64,000 nt of DNA from Exilibacterium tricleocarpae (GTDB lineage Bacteria; Pseudomonadota; Gammaproteobacteria; Pseudomonadales; Cellvibrionaceae): positions 167,197-231,196 of the forward strand of contig NZ_ML660093.1 of NCBI RefSeq assembly GCF_007004655.1, read 5' to 3'. A program made the translations under genes and the position numbers. The notes beneath the pieces were generated by a model. The model worked only from the letters and a program-made list of their open reading frames with translations, was not told the DNA's origin and ran no database searches. Of this stretch, positions 55,901 through 62,930 are shown piece after piece (position 1 is the stretch's first letter; each line of letters opens with the position of its first letter).

Positions 55901-56412
55901 TTTGCAGAGAGGGCTGTGCTCTGGTGAATTGGCGTCCAGTTGCCGCTGTCTTTGCGCTGTTCCAGCAGGTAGTGGGTGACGCGGCCGGTAGCAGCCGCCC
56001 CCCAACTGATAGAAAACCCGCCGTCGTTGTCCGTGGTGCCATTGGAGACCCCGGTATAGACGATGGATCCGGTGCACCCCGGGCGCTGCTCGACGGTTAC
56101 CGTAACGGAATTGACCCTGACGACTTCGCCTCTGTAGGAATACCGCATATCGTACCGGTAAACGCCTTCTGTGCGACCCTCCAGCTCTACCCACAGTCCC
56201 CCCCAGCTTTTTTTGGCGACGAAGCCTGCATAGACACCGTCTTTGTATTCGCTGACAAACCATGAGAATCTTCTGTCGGGTCGCTCCCAGCCGATGATGT
56301 AGCTGCCGTCATCGTCGACCCGCGAAGCCGGTGAAGTAAGATAGGCAAATGCTGTCGACTGAAATAGCCCGGCAATAACCAAAATGATATAGACGCACAC
56401 TTTTCCCAACAT
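49969..56412 (-). CDS. Giant Sec-exported SpvB/Rhs polymorphic toxin with nucleotidyltransferase-like tip
   Basis: The 2147-residue protein has a signal peptide (VCVYIILVIAGLFQSTAFAY), four fibronectin-like repeats (about 25-395; for example GTYTYRVSACN, GTYYYRLRACN, GQYRYRLRACN), an SpvB-like domain (about 415-720; IPIHTAPGVNGVEPGLSLAY), a long Rhs repeat region with many YDxxGR/YDNxGR units, and the Rhs core end PTLGRFLSPDPY at about 1796. The last 100 residues carry LLQGSAVTGKSF and then GRISDFDIALAG (Asp pair about 2071), resembling the GS..DxD motif of nucleotidyltransferases, and GRPVNFMIYG. It should be exported and its tip delivered into competitors. An immunity-type gene follows at once. 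Confidence 0.85.
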   Translation of the reverse strand: MLGKVCVYIILVIAGLFQSTAFAYLTSPASRVDDDGSYIIGWERPDRRFSWFVSEYKDGVYAGFVAKKSWGGLWVELEGRTEGVYRYDMRYSYRGEVVRVNSVTVTVEQRPGCTGSIVYTGVSNGTTDNDGGFSISWGAAATGRVTHYLLEQRKDSGNWTPIHQSTALSANVGGLSDGTYTYRVSACNTIADLTLCSSARSAPNAVTVLKKPGVPGAITGPDADTDGSFALSWGAATGTVGSYRLEQKIGSGAWSQIHNSSARSKNISVAGSGTYYYRLRACNGAGCSSYGATKQVNVAIPLPAPAVPGYTGFPAQADTGDYDIRWSAPAGTVAYYQLQEKRNTGNWTAIAASGLRYQARGKPQGQYRYRLRACNSDACSNWNTSALINVHNLDQITPVVTIAPTDEAGSLAYQAAVTGSGDAIVNIPIHTAPGVNGVEPGLSLAYNSGRARQQVTESLPEDVLGYGWRLSGFSQIRRCVIHRSDADIVQLTDDDAICLDGEPLVLVGGSHWQPGALYRTLRDRFIRIELKGTAAAPWFEVTNTSGAVSQYGATANARINVVDSRGESAYFSWQRNRVTDVFGNRITYRYHTDRLTGIAYPLDITYGHNNDAQVTFEYATRNDAQPMPLGPDGIGQGQLVLLHHINVTLDGRLVREYRLVSETAAQGWKRLDQVQVCGFDSSGTNASCLPPLNFDWVVPTGSNALDFKTAINRVTDGHGNITEFDHTMMTQGGSEAQFFERPFGNAIAPADTAPMPADNGWLRCVVTEMRRSNGLGGFHRQTYAYHGKGLINTRNWGFIGYYAQRIRDEQSGITTYRQQRLDFPHFGRVAQVHQYDNLFGGHTETLSKTYTYLANQSLTIGSGTTLVPTMPRRISMVFENDVNLGAQVADTAYQFSGGLLSNTVATQRVVESVSFSGTPVAWGQLPPATLGTVTRSSDSRTTYSNRTAGGAWLIGFAAGQETRWFDGDVSTSPIRTQTVAATPHGNTNAVSTATQYPGDTQYELTTRFDYNTDGYQTGETVSGAGIQPRSINVSSFIDRRYPQTLTNALNQSITSQTDPRFGTPTRITDANNRTTVIDYDNLGRETARTNADGVVFSTVYDACSVIICDSVNGVVPSYRVRTHSSITPTRDTFFDSLGRVMRTAVEAFTGSTWIYQDTYYDNQGRIDRRTQPYYTGESIDFFYYHYDNRDRVVRTVRPDGSEVRMRVQADGAQHQVRITTEHDVLSAGGTPEETQVQHSLYDLTGDLVRTVDAAGTVDEISTVFTYDGSGLILSAQVDASPQNTTTFTYDRAGVQTHIAGPNIGTVRTVRNALGELISHTDNQGNTLSFTYDLLGRLTRQVDAEGTAAWTYDPHNAVGALASRTYKDFSETYRYTTEARLDSITTVITANGFNNTYTHSYGYDTQGRVSAMTYPSGIMVGYDYNARGYLSVLSDKTTASPLKTYQHTDAFGQVTGELYGNGIATTRTFNAKTGALESISSLDAGTIQDNEYRWKSNSVLESRLQRDGATVKKESFIYDGLNRLTRAATLIDGSQTRTLQTHYDRLGNLLGKTSSHTGDITVSGYQYGGTANAGPHAVSAATIDGRTYALHYDANGAIIHYDAPGGDDKWITWNARQLPVDIVVGDSRTDSTPTARDRFWYGPDGQRFYKETRWLDATQTLRTEHTFYIGAYEDLRPANDPDYQRIEKVQLDTHVMQATLTDHLNQVKAQTEYLHRDHLGSVEKVTDEAGNILLDTAFDPFGNRKKEDWRRNLNEQERQRLLEAVNLTTKRGFTNHEHLDRTGIIHMNGRIYDPTLGRFLSPDPYVQFPTFSQSWNRYSYVLNNPLNATDPSGYNSVATDLDLGPCFPFICKPDIDWDPSGLNPLALGWLNNQSNYAFGRQFGGGVLYFTYLAQFDEPIVMGYAPYPVSRERAFAEHALEVANGGSVTEYNNGDVGDLTLGVIQGAIASSVNDTIELLCGLPCLVAPPGANNTDLVVFDPADTNIGQLGQDLGPLVPLGGLAGATRVFLKGATKGIPFGFKNAGDFAQFGKALNSGLAEAGFGGTKALLQGSAVTGKSFRTGKAFDAGRISDFDIALAGPQILARAKQLGIGLRSGGTRTGPLTAAQVQRLGLGGMQSTLSKQAGRPVNFMIYGDAGAAASRAPSIGF

Positions 56413-56983
56413 AGCTAATCCCTTTTCCTTGTGCCCAAAGCCAAATGGCGGGCCTGATTACAGTTGCATACTGAATAAATCACCGTGCTCAGCGACTGGT
56501 CGCCGGGCGGAAAACTGTTGAATTTGAGGTGGGTCGGGCAGCTTAAAATGGTTTAAACATATGCATATCCTTATCCATATATTGCCAATGTTTCATGACA
56601 ACCATCAGTGAACTGTTGAAAAACTGCAAATCTGCTTGAATTGTCTATTTCTTACTATTTTCTTTACTTCTTACTATTTTCTTTACTTCTTACTTTCCCT
56701 AGTTTTCTTGGGGCGATACTATCAGGAGCTACTTAAAAACGGCAGACTTTAATATTTTTAATACGCAACAAACTGTATTGTAAGACTACGCTCTACTATA
56801 AGCTGAAAATGCGACAACGTCTTTAGTGCTATAGCTTCTAATAATCAGACTAAGACTTCGATAACGGAGCTCGATACGCCGGAAACCGTTGCCAAACGAT
56901 ATAACGCAAAACGTAAAAAATCAATATCAAGAAAGATCCTATATTGTTTGGCTGCCGCATACACCCGCTGGCGCGGGGTAGCC
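56413..56983. other. 571-base AT-rich gap with a 19-bp tandem repeat
   Basis: The unit cttactattttctttactt is repeated at 56651-56669 and 56670-56688 with a partial third. The gap holds the Rhs promoter and the end of the catabolic operon. No gene is recognised. Confidence 0.55.
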
Positions 56984-57559
56984 CTAGATATACGTCATAA
57001 TAGATTTGTGGTTGGCATCGCAGTTAATGATATCGACGCGCTTTTGCCGGATTTTATACTCGTCCCCGGCGCGCACCAGATTATGAGTATAGGTGCCGGC
57101 AAACAGCGTCTGTTCGCGATAGTAAAGCACCGCCTGGAAATTGGACTTCACGGTGCAGGTACCGGTCGCGGTATCCAGCGCCGCAAGCCGAATATTTGAG
57201 ATCAGGTGCGAGGTGCGAATCGTGTACTGCATGGACGCCGACAGGCGATGGCCGAAGTTGGCTGCGCGCACCGCCATCAGGGTACGGTTCTCGAAAAGAA
57301 TGGAGATATGGCTGTGGGGGTCTTGCTGGTCCGGCGCCACCGGCATCCAGTAGGTGCCGTCGTCGGTAAACAACTGCATCCAGTTTTCCAGGTCATTGCC
57401 ATCGAGCAAATCGGCTTCCCGGTAGAGAAAGCGTTCGATTTCCGCCAGGTCGACGCCGCCGGCCGGTGTCGCGGTGGCGGCGGTTATGGCCGGCCCGGTG
57501 ACAGGCGCAGCTGGTCCTGCCACTGGCGTCGTGTCTGTCAGGGGAGGCGTCTCTGTCAT
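56984..57559 (-). CDS. Aromatic-ring-hydroxylating dioxygenase, beta subunit
   Basis: The start at 57559 overlaps the alpha-subunit stop by four bases, giving 191 residues; the longer frame to 57751 is out of step with the operon. Residues 1-35 are a Thr/Pro/Ala-rich extension. From IERFLYREADLLDGNDLENW the fold of the cone-shaped beta subunit is clear: MQLFTDDGTYWMPVAPDQQD, SNFQAVLYYREQTLFAGTYT and YKIRQKRVDIINCDA. Beta subunits stabilise the alpha hexamer or trimer of benzoate-, anthranilate- and salicylate-type oxygenases. It lacks metal sites, as usual. It is the last gene of the operon. Confidence 0.9.
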   Translation of the reverse strand: MTETPPLTDTTPVAGPAAPVTGPAITAATATPAGGVDLAEIERFLYREADLLDGNDLENWMQLFTDDGTYWMPVAPDQQDPHSHISILFENRTLMAVRAANFGHRLSASMQYTIRTSHLISNIRLAALDTATGTCTVKSNFQAVLYYREQTLFAGTYTHNLVRAGDEYKIRQKRVDIINCDANHKSIMTYI

Positions 57560-58926
57560 CGCTGCGTCTCCTGTGCTTCGCTGCCGGCCATATAGTGCAA
57601 CCAGGCGCGGTATTGATTGCGCATCGACAGGTCGCTGGTGCCCTTGGCGCGAGTGATCGGGCCAAGGGTTTCCTCGCGGCCGATATAGCGGCGCATATCC
57701 ACCCATTGCGCACTGTTCGAGCACAGTGATTCCTGCATGCGGTTGTAGCAATCGAAATCGTCGGGCCCCACCATGGAGGCGGGCGAATTGATCAACCGCG
57801 AATAGGTCATGGTGCGGTGTAACATCGCCTCGGGCGCTCCCTTGAGGCGAAAATGCCAGGTTTGGATCAGGGTTTTGTCCACCGCCAGCGGACGTACCAC
57901 GCGGACAATCTGCACCGCATCTTTAATCGTAAAGGAGGGATAGATGGTGGTGTTGTGGCGGTTGCTGCCGAGCACCTGTTCGGTGCGCTCGCGGCCGTGG
58001 GCGGCGATCATACTGTCCAGGTAACCGGGAATATCGGAATAGGCGGAGTGGATACTCTGTTGCCCACCCATAAAGCTGTGGCCGTTGGGCATTACCGACA
58101 CACCCAGATCGTCAAAGAACTGGTAGGAGGCACCGAACGGCGAGATAATTTCCGCCTCCTTGGGCGGCTCGGCGCCCGCCGGCAACCGTTTCATCAGCGC
58201 GCGGGTGGCAAAGCCCACCGAGGCGTGGCAGACCATGGGATGCTGCGCGTCGTTGAGATTTTCGACAAACATCTTCCAGTTGCAGTCGTGAAGATAGGGC
58301 AGGCAGGCGCCGGCCACCTCGACCTCGCCCTCGGGCGAGCGATCTGCCATATTGTCAATGGTCTCCAGCGTCGCCCCCATAAACGTTTTCAAATCCTCAC
58401 CCTCGGCGGCCAGGCTGGCAAACACAAAACCGCGATGACTCTCCACCCTGGCCACCGGCTGCATACTGAATTGCGGATCGCTGGTATCGAAATCCGTATC
58501 CTCGTAGCCGCATTTGTGCGGGGTGGCGTTCAGGGTGCCGTCGAGATTGAACGTCCAGCCGTGGTAGGGGCAGCGAAACATCGCGGTATTGCCGCCGGGT
58601 TTGGTGGCGACCTTGGCGCCTTTGTGACCGCAGCGATTGTAGATCACATTAACCCGGGCGCGTTTGTCGCGCACCATCAGCACCGGCTCTTTGCCGATGC
58701 TGGTGCCGATATAGTCGCCGGGGTCCGGCACCTGTGAGGCGTGGCCTACATAGACCCAGGCCCGGGCCCAGATACGTTCCATCTCCAAGTCGAAAATCGC
58801 CGGATCGAGATACACATCTCGATGCACACGATTTTTCTGCACCAGGCCGGTCAATTCCACTGTGGTGTAAACCGGCGCGAGACGATCGCCGGCGATCAAG
58901 TTGTTGTTGTGTATGTTGCCCATCAT
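57556..58926 (-). CDS. Rieske aromatic-ring-hydroxylating dioxygenase, alpha subunit
   Basis: The 456-residue protein has the Rieske cluster C-x-H-x17-C-x2-H (C99, H101, C119, H122 in NRCGHKGAK and FRCPYHGW) and the mononuclear iron site D226-x2-H229-x4-H234 (LNDAQHPMVCHAS). With the beta subunit it inserts O2 into an aromatic or related ring. No ferredoxin or reductase gene is found nearby, so redox partners must come from elsewhere. The start may be at 58926 or 58923 (MM). The alpha family branch looks benzoate/salicylate-like, but the substrate is not established. Confidence 0.93.
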   Translation of the reverse strand: MMGNIHNNNLIAGDRLAPVYTTVELTGLVQKNRVHRDVYLDPAIFDLEMERIWARAWVYVGHASQVPDPGDYIGTSIGKEPVLMVRDKRARVNVIYNRCGHKGAKVATKPGGNTAMFRCPYHGWTFNLDGTLNATPHKCGYEDTDFDTSDPQFSMQPVARVESHRGFVFASLAAEGEDLKTFMGATLETIDNMADRSPEGEVEVAGACLPYLHDCNWKMFVENLNDAQHPMVCHASVGFATRALMKRLPAGAEPPKEAEIISPFGASYQFFDDLGVSVMPNGHSFMGGQQSIHSAYSDIPGYLDSMIAAHGRERTEQVLGSNRHNTTIYPSFTIKDAVQIVRVVRPLAVDKTLIQTWHFRLKGAPEAMLHRTMTYSRLINSPASMVGPDDFDCYNRMQESLCSNSAQWVDMRRYIGREETLGPITRAKGTSDLSMRNQYRAWLHYMAGSEAQETQR

Positions 58927-59651
58927 AGTGACAATCCTCCCAAACTGGCGCCCCCGCAGACAAACAGGGTTTGGCCGGTGACAAAGCTGTTTTCCGGCGC
59001 GGCGAAAAACATCACCGCCCGTGCGACATCTTGCGGATAGCCGATGCGCTTAAGCGGCAGCCCCGCGGCGATAGCTTCGAGTTTCTCGCTGCCCTCGGGA
59101 ATCACCGCGTGAAACATTTCGGTAGCGGCGATAGGGCCGGGCGCCACGGTGTTTACCGTGATGCCGTGCTGGCCCAGCTCCAGCGCCCAGGTGCGGGTCA
59201 TACCAATCATCGCCGCTTTGGTGGCGGCATAGCAGGTGCGTGTTTCGAGGCCCTGCAGAGCGCGGGTCGACATAGCGACAATACGGCCGAAGCGCTTTTC
59301 CTTCATCGCCGGCAGCACCGCCTGGGTCAGTATAATCGCCGCGCTCAGGTGGACCCGGGTCAGGTAGTCGAGGTCGTCGGTATCCACCGCTTCGAGCGGT
59401 GCGGCACGGATCAGGCCCGCATTGTGAATCAGGGTGTCGACCCTAAACTGTTCGGTAACCGTGGCGGCCGTCGCGCGGGTGGCCTGCAGATCAGAGAGGT
59501 CAACCGCGAAGTTGTGCAGCCGGCTGTGCTCCAGCGAAGCCGGTCGCCGTGCAAGATTGACAACCTGATAGCCGGCTTCCAATAGTTGCCGGCAGATTTC
59601 GAGGCCGATGCCGGTGCTGCCGCCGGTAACCAGCGCTGTGTGTTCACTCAT
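58923..59651 (-). CDS. SDR family oxidoreductase
   Basis: The 242-residue short-chain dehydrogenase has the cofactor loop TGGSTGIGLEICRQLLEAGY, the structural HNAG, the catalytic Ser (VAMSTRALQG) and Tyr-Lys (CYAATKAAMIGM), and the end GQTLFVCGGASLGGLSL. In this operon it could oxidise the cis-diol formed by the dioxygenase, or a 3-hydroxyacyl-CoA formed by ligase and thiolase-type chemistry. Both ends overlap neighbours by four bases. Cofactor preference cannot be decided with certainty. Confidence 0.9.
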   Translation of the reverse strand: MSEHTALVTGGSTGIGLEICRQLLEAGYQVVNLARRPASLEHSRLHNFAVDLSDLQATRATAATVTEQFRVDTLIHNAGLIRAAPLEAVDTDDLDYLTRVHLSAAIILTQAVLPAMKEKRFGRIVAMSTRALQGLETRTCYAATKAAMIGMTRTWALELGQHGITVNTVAPGPIAATEMFHAVIPEGSEKLEAIAAGLPLKRIGYPQDVARAVMFFAAPENSFVTGQTLFVCGGASLGGLSL

Positions 59652-60040
59652 ACGCTCACCCCGTTATTTAAGGCCGTCGCCGCCAGTAGCGTCTCACCGC
59701 GCGGGTCTTGCCCGGCGACTATCGCGACGCGCGCGCCGGCGCCGGCGCGCGCCCGGTTGTGGGCCAGCACCCGAACGCCGCAATCGAGCTGCACCGATGC
59801 CAGCGGCCAGGGCAGTTGTGATTGCCAGTCGGTGATCAGGCTGTGGTGTAGATCACTGGTTGCCAGCACTACGCCGCGATTGTCCGCGGGTTCCCACGAC
59901 AATGCGTCACCAAGACAGTTTTTACAGATTTCCCGGGACGGGTATTGCACTGTGTCGCACTCGTTGCAATGCTGGAGCAGCAGAACTTCGCTTGATTGCG
60001 CCGCGTCTGTGGCCGGCTGCGAACCGCTGGCGTTATTCAT
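59648..60040 (-). CDS. DUF35 zinc-ribbon/OB-fold protein, partner of the thiolase-like gene
   Basis: The 130 residues carry the zinc-ribbon Cys pairs (HCNECDTVQYPSREICKNCLG) followed by the OB-fold (GVVLATSDLHHSLITDWQSQ; LPWPLASVQLDCGVRVLAHN). DUF35 proteins form complexes with thiolase-like enzymes and act in acyl-CoA handling; in the steroid pathway a DUF35 domain is needed by the Ltp2 aldolase. Here it directly follows the thiolase-like gene with a 4-base overlap. The N-terminus is a polar tail of about 18 residues. Confidence 0.88.
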   Translation of the reverse strand: MNNASGSQPATDAAQSSEVLLLQHCNECDTVQYPSREICKNCLGDALSWEPADNRGVVLATSDLHHSLITDWQSQLPWPLASVQLDCGVRVLAHNRARAGAGARVAIVAGQDPRGETLLAATALNNGVSV

Positions 60041-61206
60041 AGATCACCCCGCGCCAAAATGGCCGCTGCCGCGCACAGGCCGCGGTCGTAGTTGACCATG
60101 CCGTAGCCGCTTACCATGCCGATACGGGCGCCGGGCACCTGGTGAGCGCCGGCGCTGCGGTTGAGCTGCCGCAGGGTTTCGACCACACCCAGGTAGCCGC
60201 AGCCCGCCTGCCCGACGGACAACTGTCCGCCGTTGGTATTGTGCGGCAGGCCACCGCCGTCGAAGGTCAACGGTGTCGCGCGCACAAAGGCCGGTGCCGT
60301 ACCCGGTTCGCAAAACCCGAGACCCTCTAACTGCAGCATGCAGATAACCGGGTAGTCGTCGTAGGTTTGCAGCACGTCGATATCGCCCGGCCCGAGGCCG
60401 GCGCGTCGATAAAGCGACTCCTGAAACAACAGCCAGCCGCCGCGCACTTGCACCGGGTCTTCGCTAAACGCATTGTGGCGCTCATCCGCCGCCAGGATGC
60501 TGACATAGGGCAGTTGCAGATCGCGGGCCCGCTCTACACTGGTTACCAGAAAGCCGTCGGCGCCGGCGCAGGGCATAACACAATCGTAAAGGTGCAGCGG
60601 TCCGGCAATAGGGCGCGCGTTTAGATACCCGGCCATGTTCAGCGGTTTGTGACCGAGCAGGGCGTCGGGATTGTGGTTGGCATTGTAGCGTTGCGCAATG
60701 CAGATGCGGCCGAAATCTTCCCGCGTCGCGCCGAAGGTATCCATATAGCGCTGTGTAATCAGCGAGAAAGGCGCGTTGGGACCGGCGCCGCCATAGGGGT
60801 GCACCGCCTGCTTACTGAACTCACTGAAGTCGGCGACAGTGGCGGTAAAGCGCCCCGGTTGCGCGGTGTCGCCGCCGATACAGGCGATAATATCTGCATC
60901 GCCGCACTGGATGGCGCGGGCGGCGCGGCGCAGGCCGATCACACCCGATGCGCCGCCGAAAGGCAGTTGTTCCAACCAGCGCGGCGCGAGGCCGAAGTGT
61001 TCGGTGAGACTGACCACCGAATCGGGTTCGAGGGTAAAGCTGGAAATACACAAGCCGTCGATCTGCTGTTTGGCAATGCCGCTTTGTCGCACCAGACCGG
61101 CCAGGGCGCGACCGATAAACCGCGCCGCCCCGTGTTCACTGAAGCGCACGTAAGGCACAGTAACCGGTGCAATCAGCGCCACGCCCCGGTAGTCGTTGGG
61201 GATCAT
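60037..61206 (-). CDS. Thiolase-like protein lacking the nucleophilic cysteine (lipid-transfer/SCP-x branch)
   Basis: The ATG at 61206 overlaps the ligase stop by four bases; 389 residues follow. The thiolase fold is clear: EQLPFGGASGVIGLRRAARA, IACIGGDTAQ, the middle VMPCAGADGFLVTSVERARD and the C-terminal LPHNTNGGQLSVGQAGCGYL. But at the place of the catalytic Cys (usually CASG or CSSG) the sequence is GGASG, with Gly at residue 85. Such proteins with DUF35 partners include CoA-thioester aldolases such as Ltp2, so a retro-aldol or related C-C cleavage step is more likely than thiolysis. Substrate unknown. Confidence 0.87.
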   Translation of the reverse strand: MIPNDYRGVALIAPVTVPYVRFSEHGAARFIGRALAGLVRQSGIAKQQIDGLCISSFTLEPDSVVSLTEHFGLAPRWLEQLPFGGASGVIGLRRAARAIQCGDADIIACIGGDTAQPGRFTATVADFSEFSKQAVHPYGGAGPNAPFSLITQRYMDTFGATREDFGRICIAQRYNANHNPDALLGHKPLNMAGYLNARPIAGPLHLYDCVMPCAGADGFLVTSVERARDLQLPYVSILAADERHNAFSEDPVQVRGGWLLFQESLYRRAGLGPGDIDVLQTYDDYPVICMLQLEGLGFCEPGTAPAFVRATPLTFDGGGLPHNTNGGQLSVGQAGCGYLGVVETLRQLNRSAGAHQVPGARIGMVSGYGMVNYDRGLCAAAAILARGDL

Positions 61207-62822
61207 GCGGAAATCCTGCCGCGCTTTTTCTGCTCGCGCAGGTCGAAACAGTCTGCCGCTGCCAGTAACTCCCGACACAGGGTTTTGAGTTCGGCACGCT
61301 GGGGTTTTTGCGATGCGGTCAGCGGCAGTTGATCCACGAAAGCGATATAGCCGGGCGCTTTGTAGTACACCAGTGCGGCGCGACAGTGCTCAAACAGCGC
61401 CTGGGCGCTGTTGTTGTTTGCTGCAGTCTCCGGTTTCAGGACGATGCAGGCCATCACCTCGTCGCCGCGCAGTTCGTCCGGCACCGGGGCCACCGCCACC
61501 TGATCGACTGTCGGGTGCAGCGCCAGGGCGGCCTCCACCTCCAGGGCGGAAATGTTTTCGCCGCTGCGGCGAATCACATTCTTGCGGCGGTCGACAAAAT
61601 GTAACTGACCATCCGACCCAAAGCGCACCACATCGCCGGTATGCAGCCAGTTATCCGCCCAGATCGCCGCGGTAGCGGCGGCATCTTTCAGGTATTCAGT
61701 AAAAAAACCTTTGCGTGGATTGTCACCGGCGGCGCGCACCAGCAGTTCGCCGGCTTTGCCGCTGGCGACTTCCCGACCCTGTTCGTCCACCAGTTTGACT
61801 TCGATGGCGGGACCGGGTTTGCCGATACAGGCGCTGCCGATATGACGCGGTTCGCGGCTGGCGATAATGGCGCCGGCGCAGCCCGATTCGGTCATGGCCC
61901 AGGCTTCGATCAGGGGGAAGCCGAAGCGCTGCTCAAAGGCTCGATGGTGTGCCGGGTTGACGCCGGCACCGAAACCAAAGCGCAACCGGTGGCGGGTTTC
62001 CGCCGCTGCCGGCGGCATATTCAATAGTATCGCCGGCATAACCCCCAGGTAGTGAACGATAGTGGCCCGACTTTGCGCCGCAGTTTCCCACCAACTGTGC
62101 GGATGGAAACGGTCCAGTTGCACGAGACAGCCACCGCTCATGATCATGGCCATGGCGGAACAGGCCATGGCGTTCATATGCACCAGGGGCAGCGGCGTCA
62201 GCAGGCGCTCTTTGCCGTTCTCCAGCGCGCAGAGATCGCCGATACTGTTGTACCAGCGGCCGTTGCTGAGAAAATAGTCGTTGCTCAACACGCAACCTTT
62301 AGGCCGGCCGGTGCTGCCGGAGGTATAGAGCAGCGCACATTCGGTGCGGTGATCGACAGGACGGGCAAGTGGCGCTGACCGGGCCGCGGGTATCGCTTTC
62401 TCATCGGGGTGTATAACCGGCAACTCGATACCGGCCTGCCGCGCCGCGCATTGCAATGCCGCTTGACGCTCTGGGATGCAGACTGCCAGGCAGACTTCGC
62501 TGTGACTCAGCAGGTAGGCGGTTTCAGCGTCGGTCATGTCGCCGTTGACCGGGACCGCGCTGACCCCGAGCGCGTTCAGGGCCAGCCAGTGAAGAAAAAA
62601 CGCCGCGCGGTTTTCCAGCAACAGGGCGACGCGATGACCGCAACCATAACCCGCTGCGCAGTAAAGTCTTCGCAGGCGCTCCACCGCCGCGCCGGTGGCG
62701 CCGTAACTGAGTTCGACAGCGCTGTCGCTGTAGCCGCGGGTGGCGGCCGCGGGGATGCACAGAAACGGCTGCTGCGCATACGCCTCGACACTGTCGCGAA
62801 AGGCCTGATAAACGCTGGACAT
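61203..62822 (-). CDS. AMP-dependent acyl-CoA synthetase/ligase
   Basis: The 539-residue enzyme has the AMP-binding loop CALLYTSGSTGRPKGCVLS, the middle FPLIEAWAMTESGCAGAIIA, DNWLHTGDVVRFGSDGQLHF, RRKNVIRRSGENISALEVEA and the C-terminal Lys-containing PLTASQKPQRAEL. It activates a carboxylic acid as acyl-AMP and then acyl-CoA, presumably the pathway's first step. It is the first gene of the six-gene operon. The branch is that of medium-chain, aromatic or crotonobetaine/carnitine-like ligases; the acid cannot be named. Confidence 0.93.
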   Translation of the reverse strand: MSSVYQAFRDSVEAYAQQPFLCIPAAATRGYSDSAVELSYGATGAAVERLRRLYCAAGYGCGHRVALLLENRAAFFLHWLALNALGVSAVPVNGDMTDAETAYLLSHSEVCLAVCIPERQAALQCAARQAGIELPVIHPDEKAIPAARSAPLARPVDHRTECALLYTSGSTGRPKGCVLSNDYFLSNGRWYNSIGDLCALENGKERLLTPLPLVHMNAMACSAMAMIMSGGCLVQLDRFHPHSWWETAAQSRATIVHYLGVMPAILLNMPPAAAETRHRLRFGFGAGVNPAHHRAFEQRFGFPLIEAWAMTESGCAGAIIASREPRHIGSACIGKPGPAIEVKLVDEQGREVASGKAGELLVRAAGDNPRKGFFTEYLKDAAATAAIWADNWLHTGDVVRFGSDGQLHFVDRRKNVIRRSGENISALEVEAALALHPTVDQVAVAPVPDELRGDEVMACIVLKPETAANNNSAQALFEHCRAALVYYKAPGYIAFVDQLPLTASQKPQRAELKTLCRELLAAADCFDLREQKKRGRISA

Positions 62823-62930
62823 AAACCCCGATTCCCCGCCTCGATACTGAACGCTGTCGAGCGAGTATAAAGCAGGCCAAAAGCCGTTGTAATTTGGTAA
62901 TTTTTATATCGGATATTTGCCTGGTGGATA

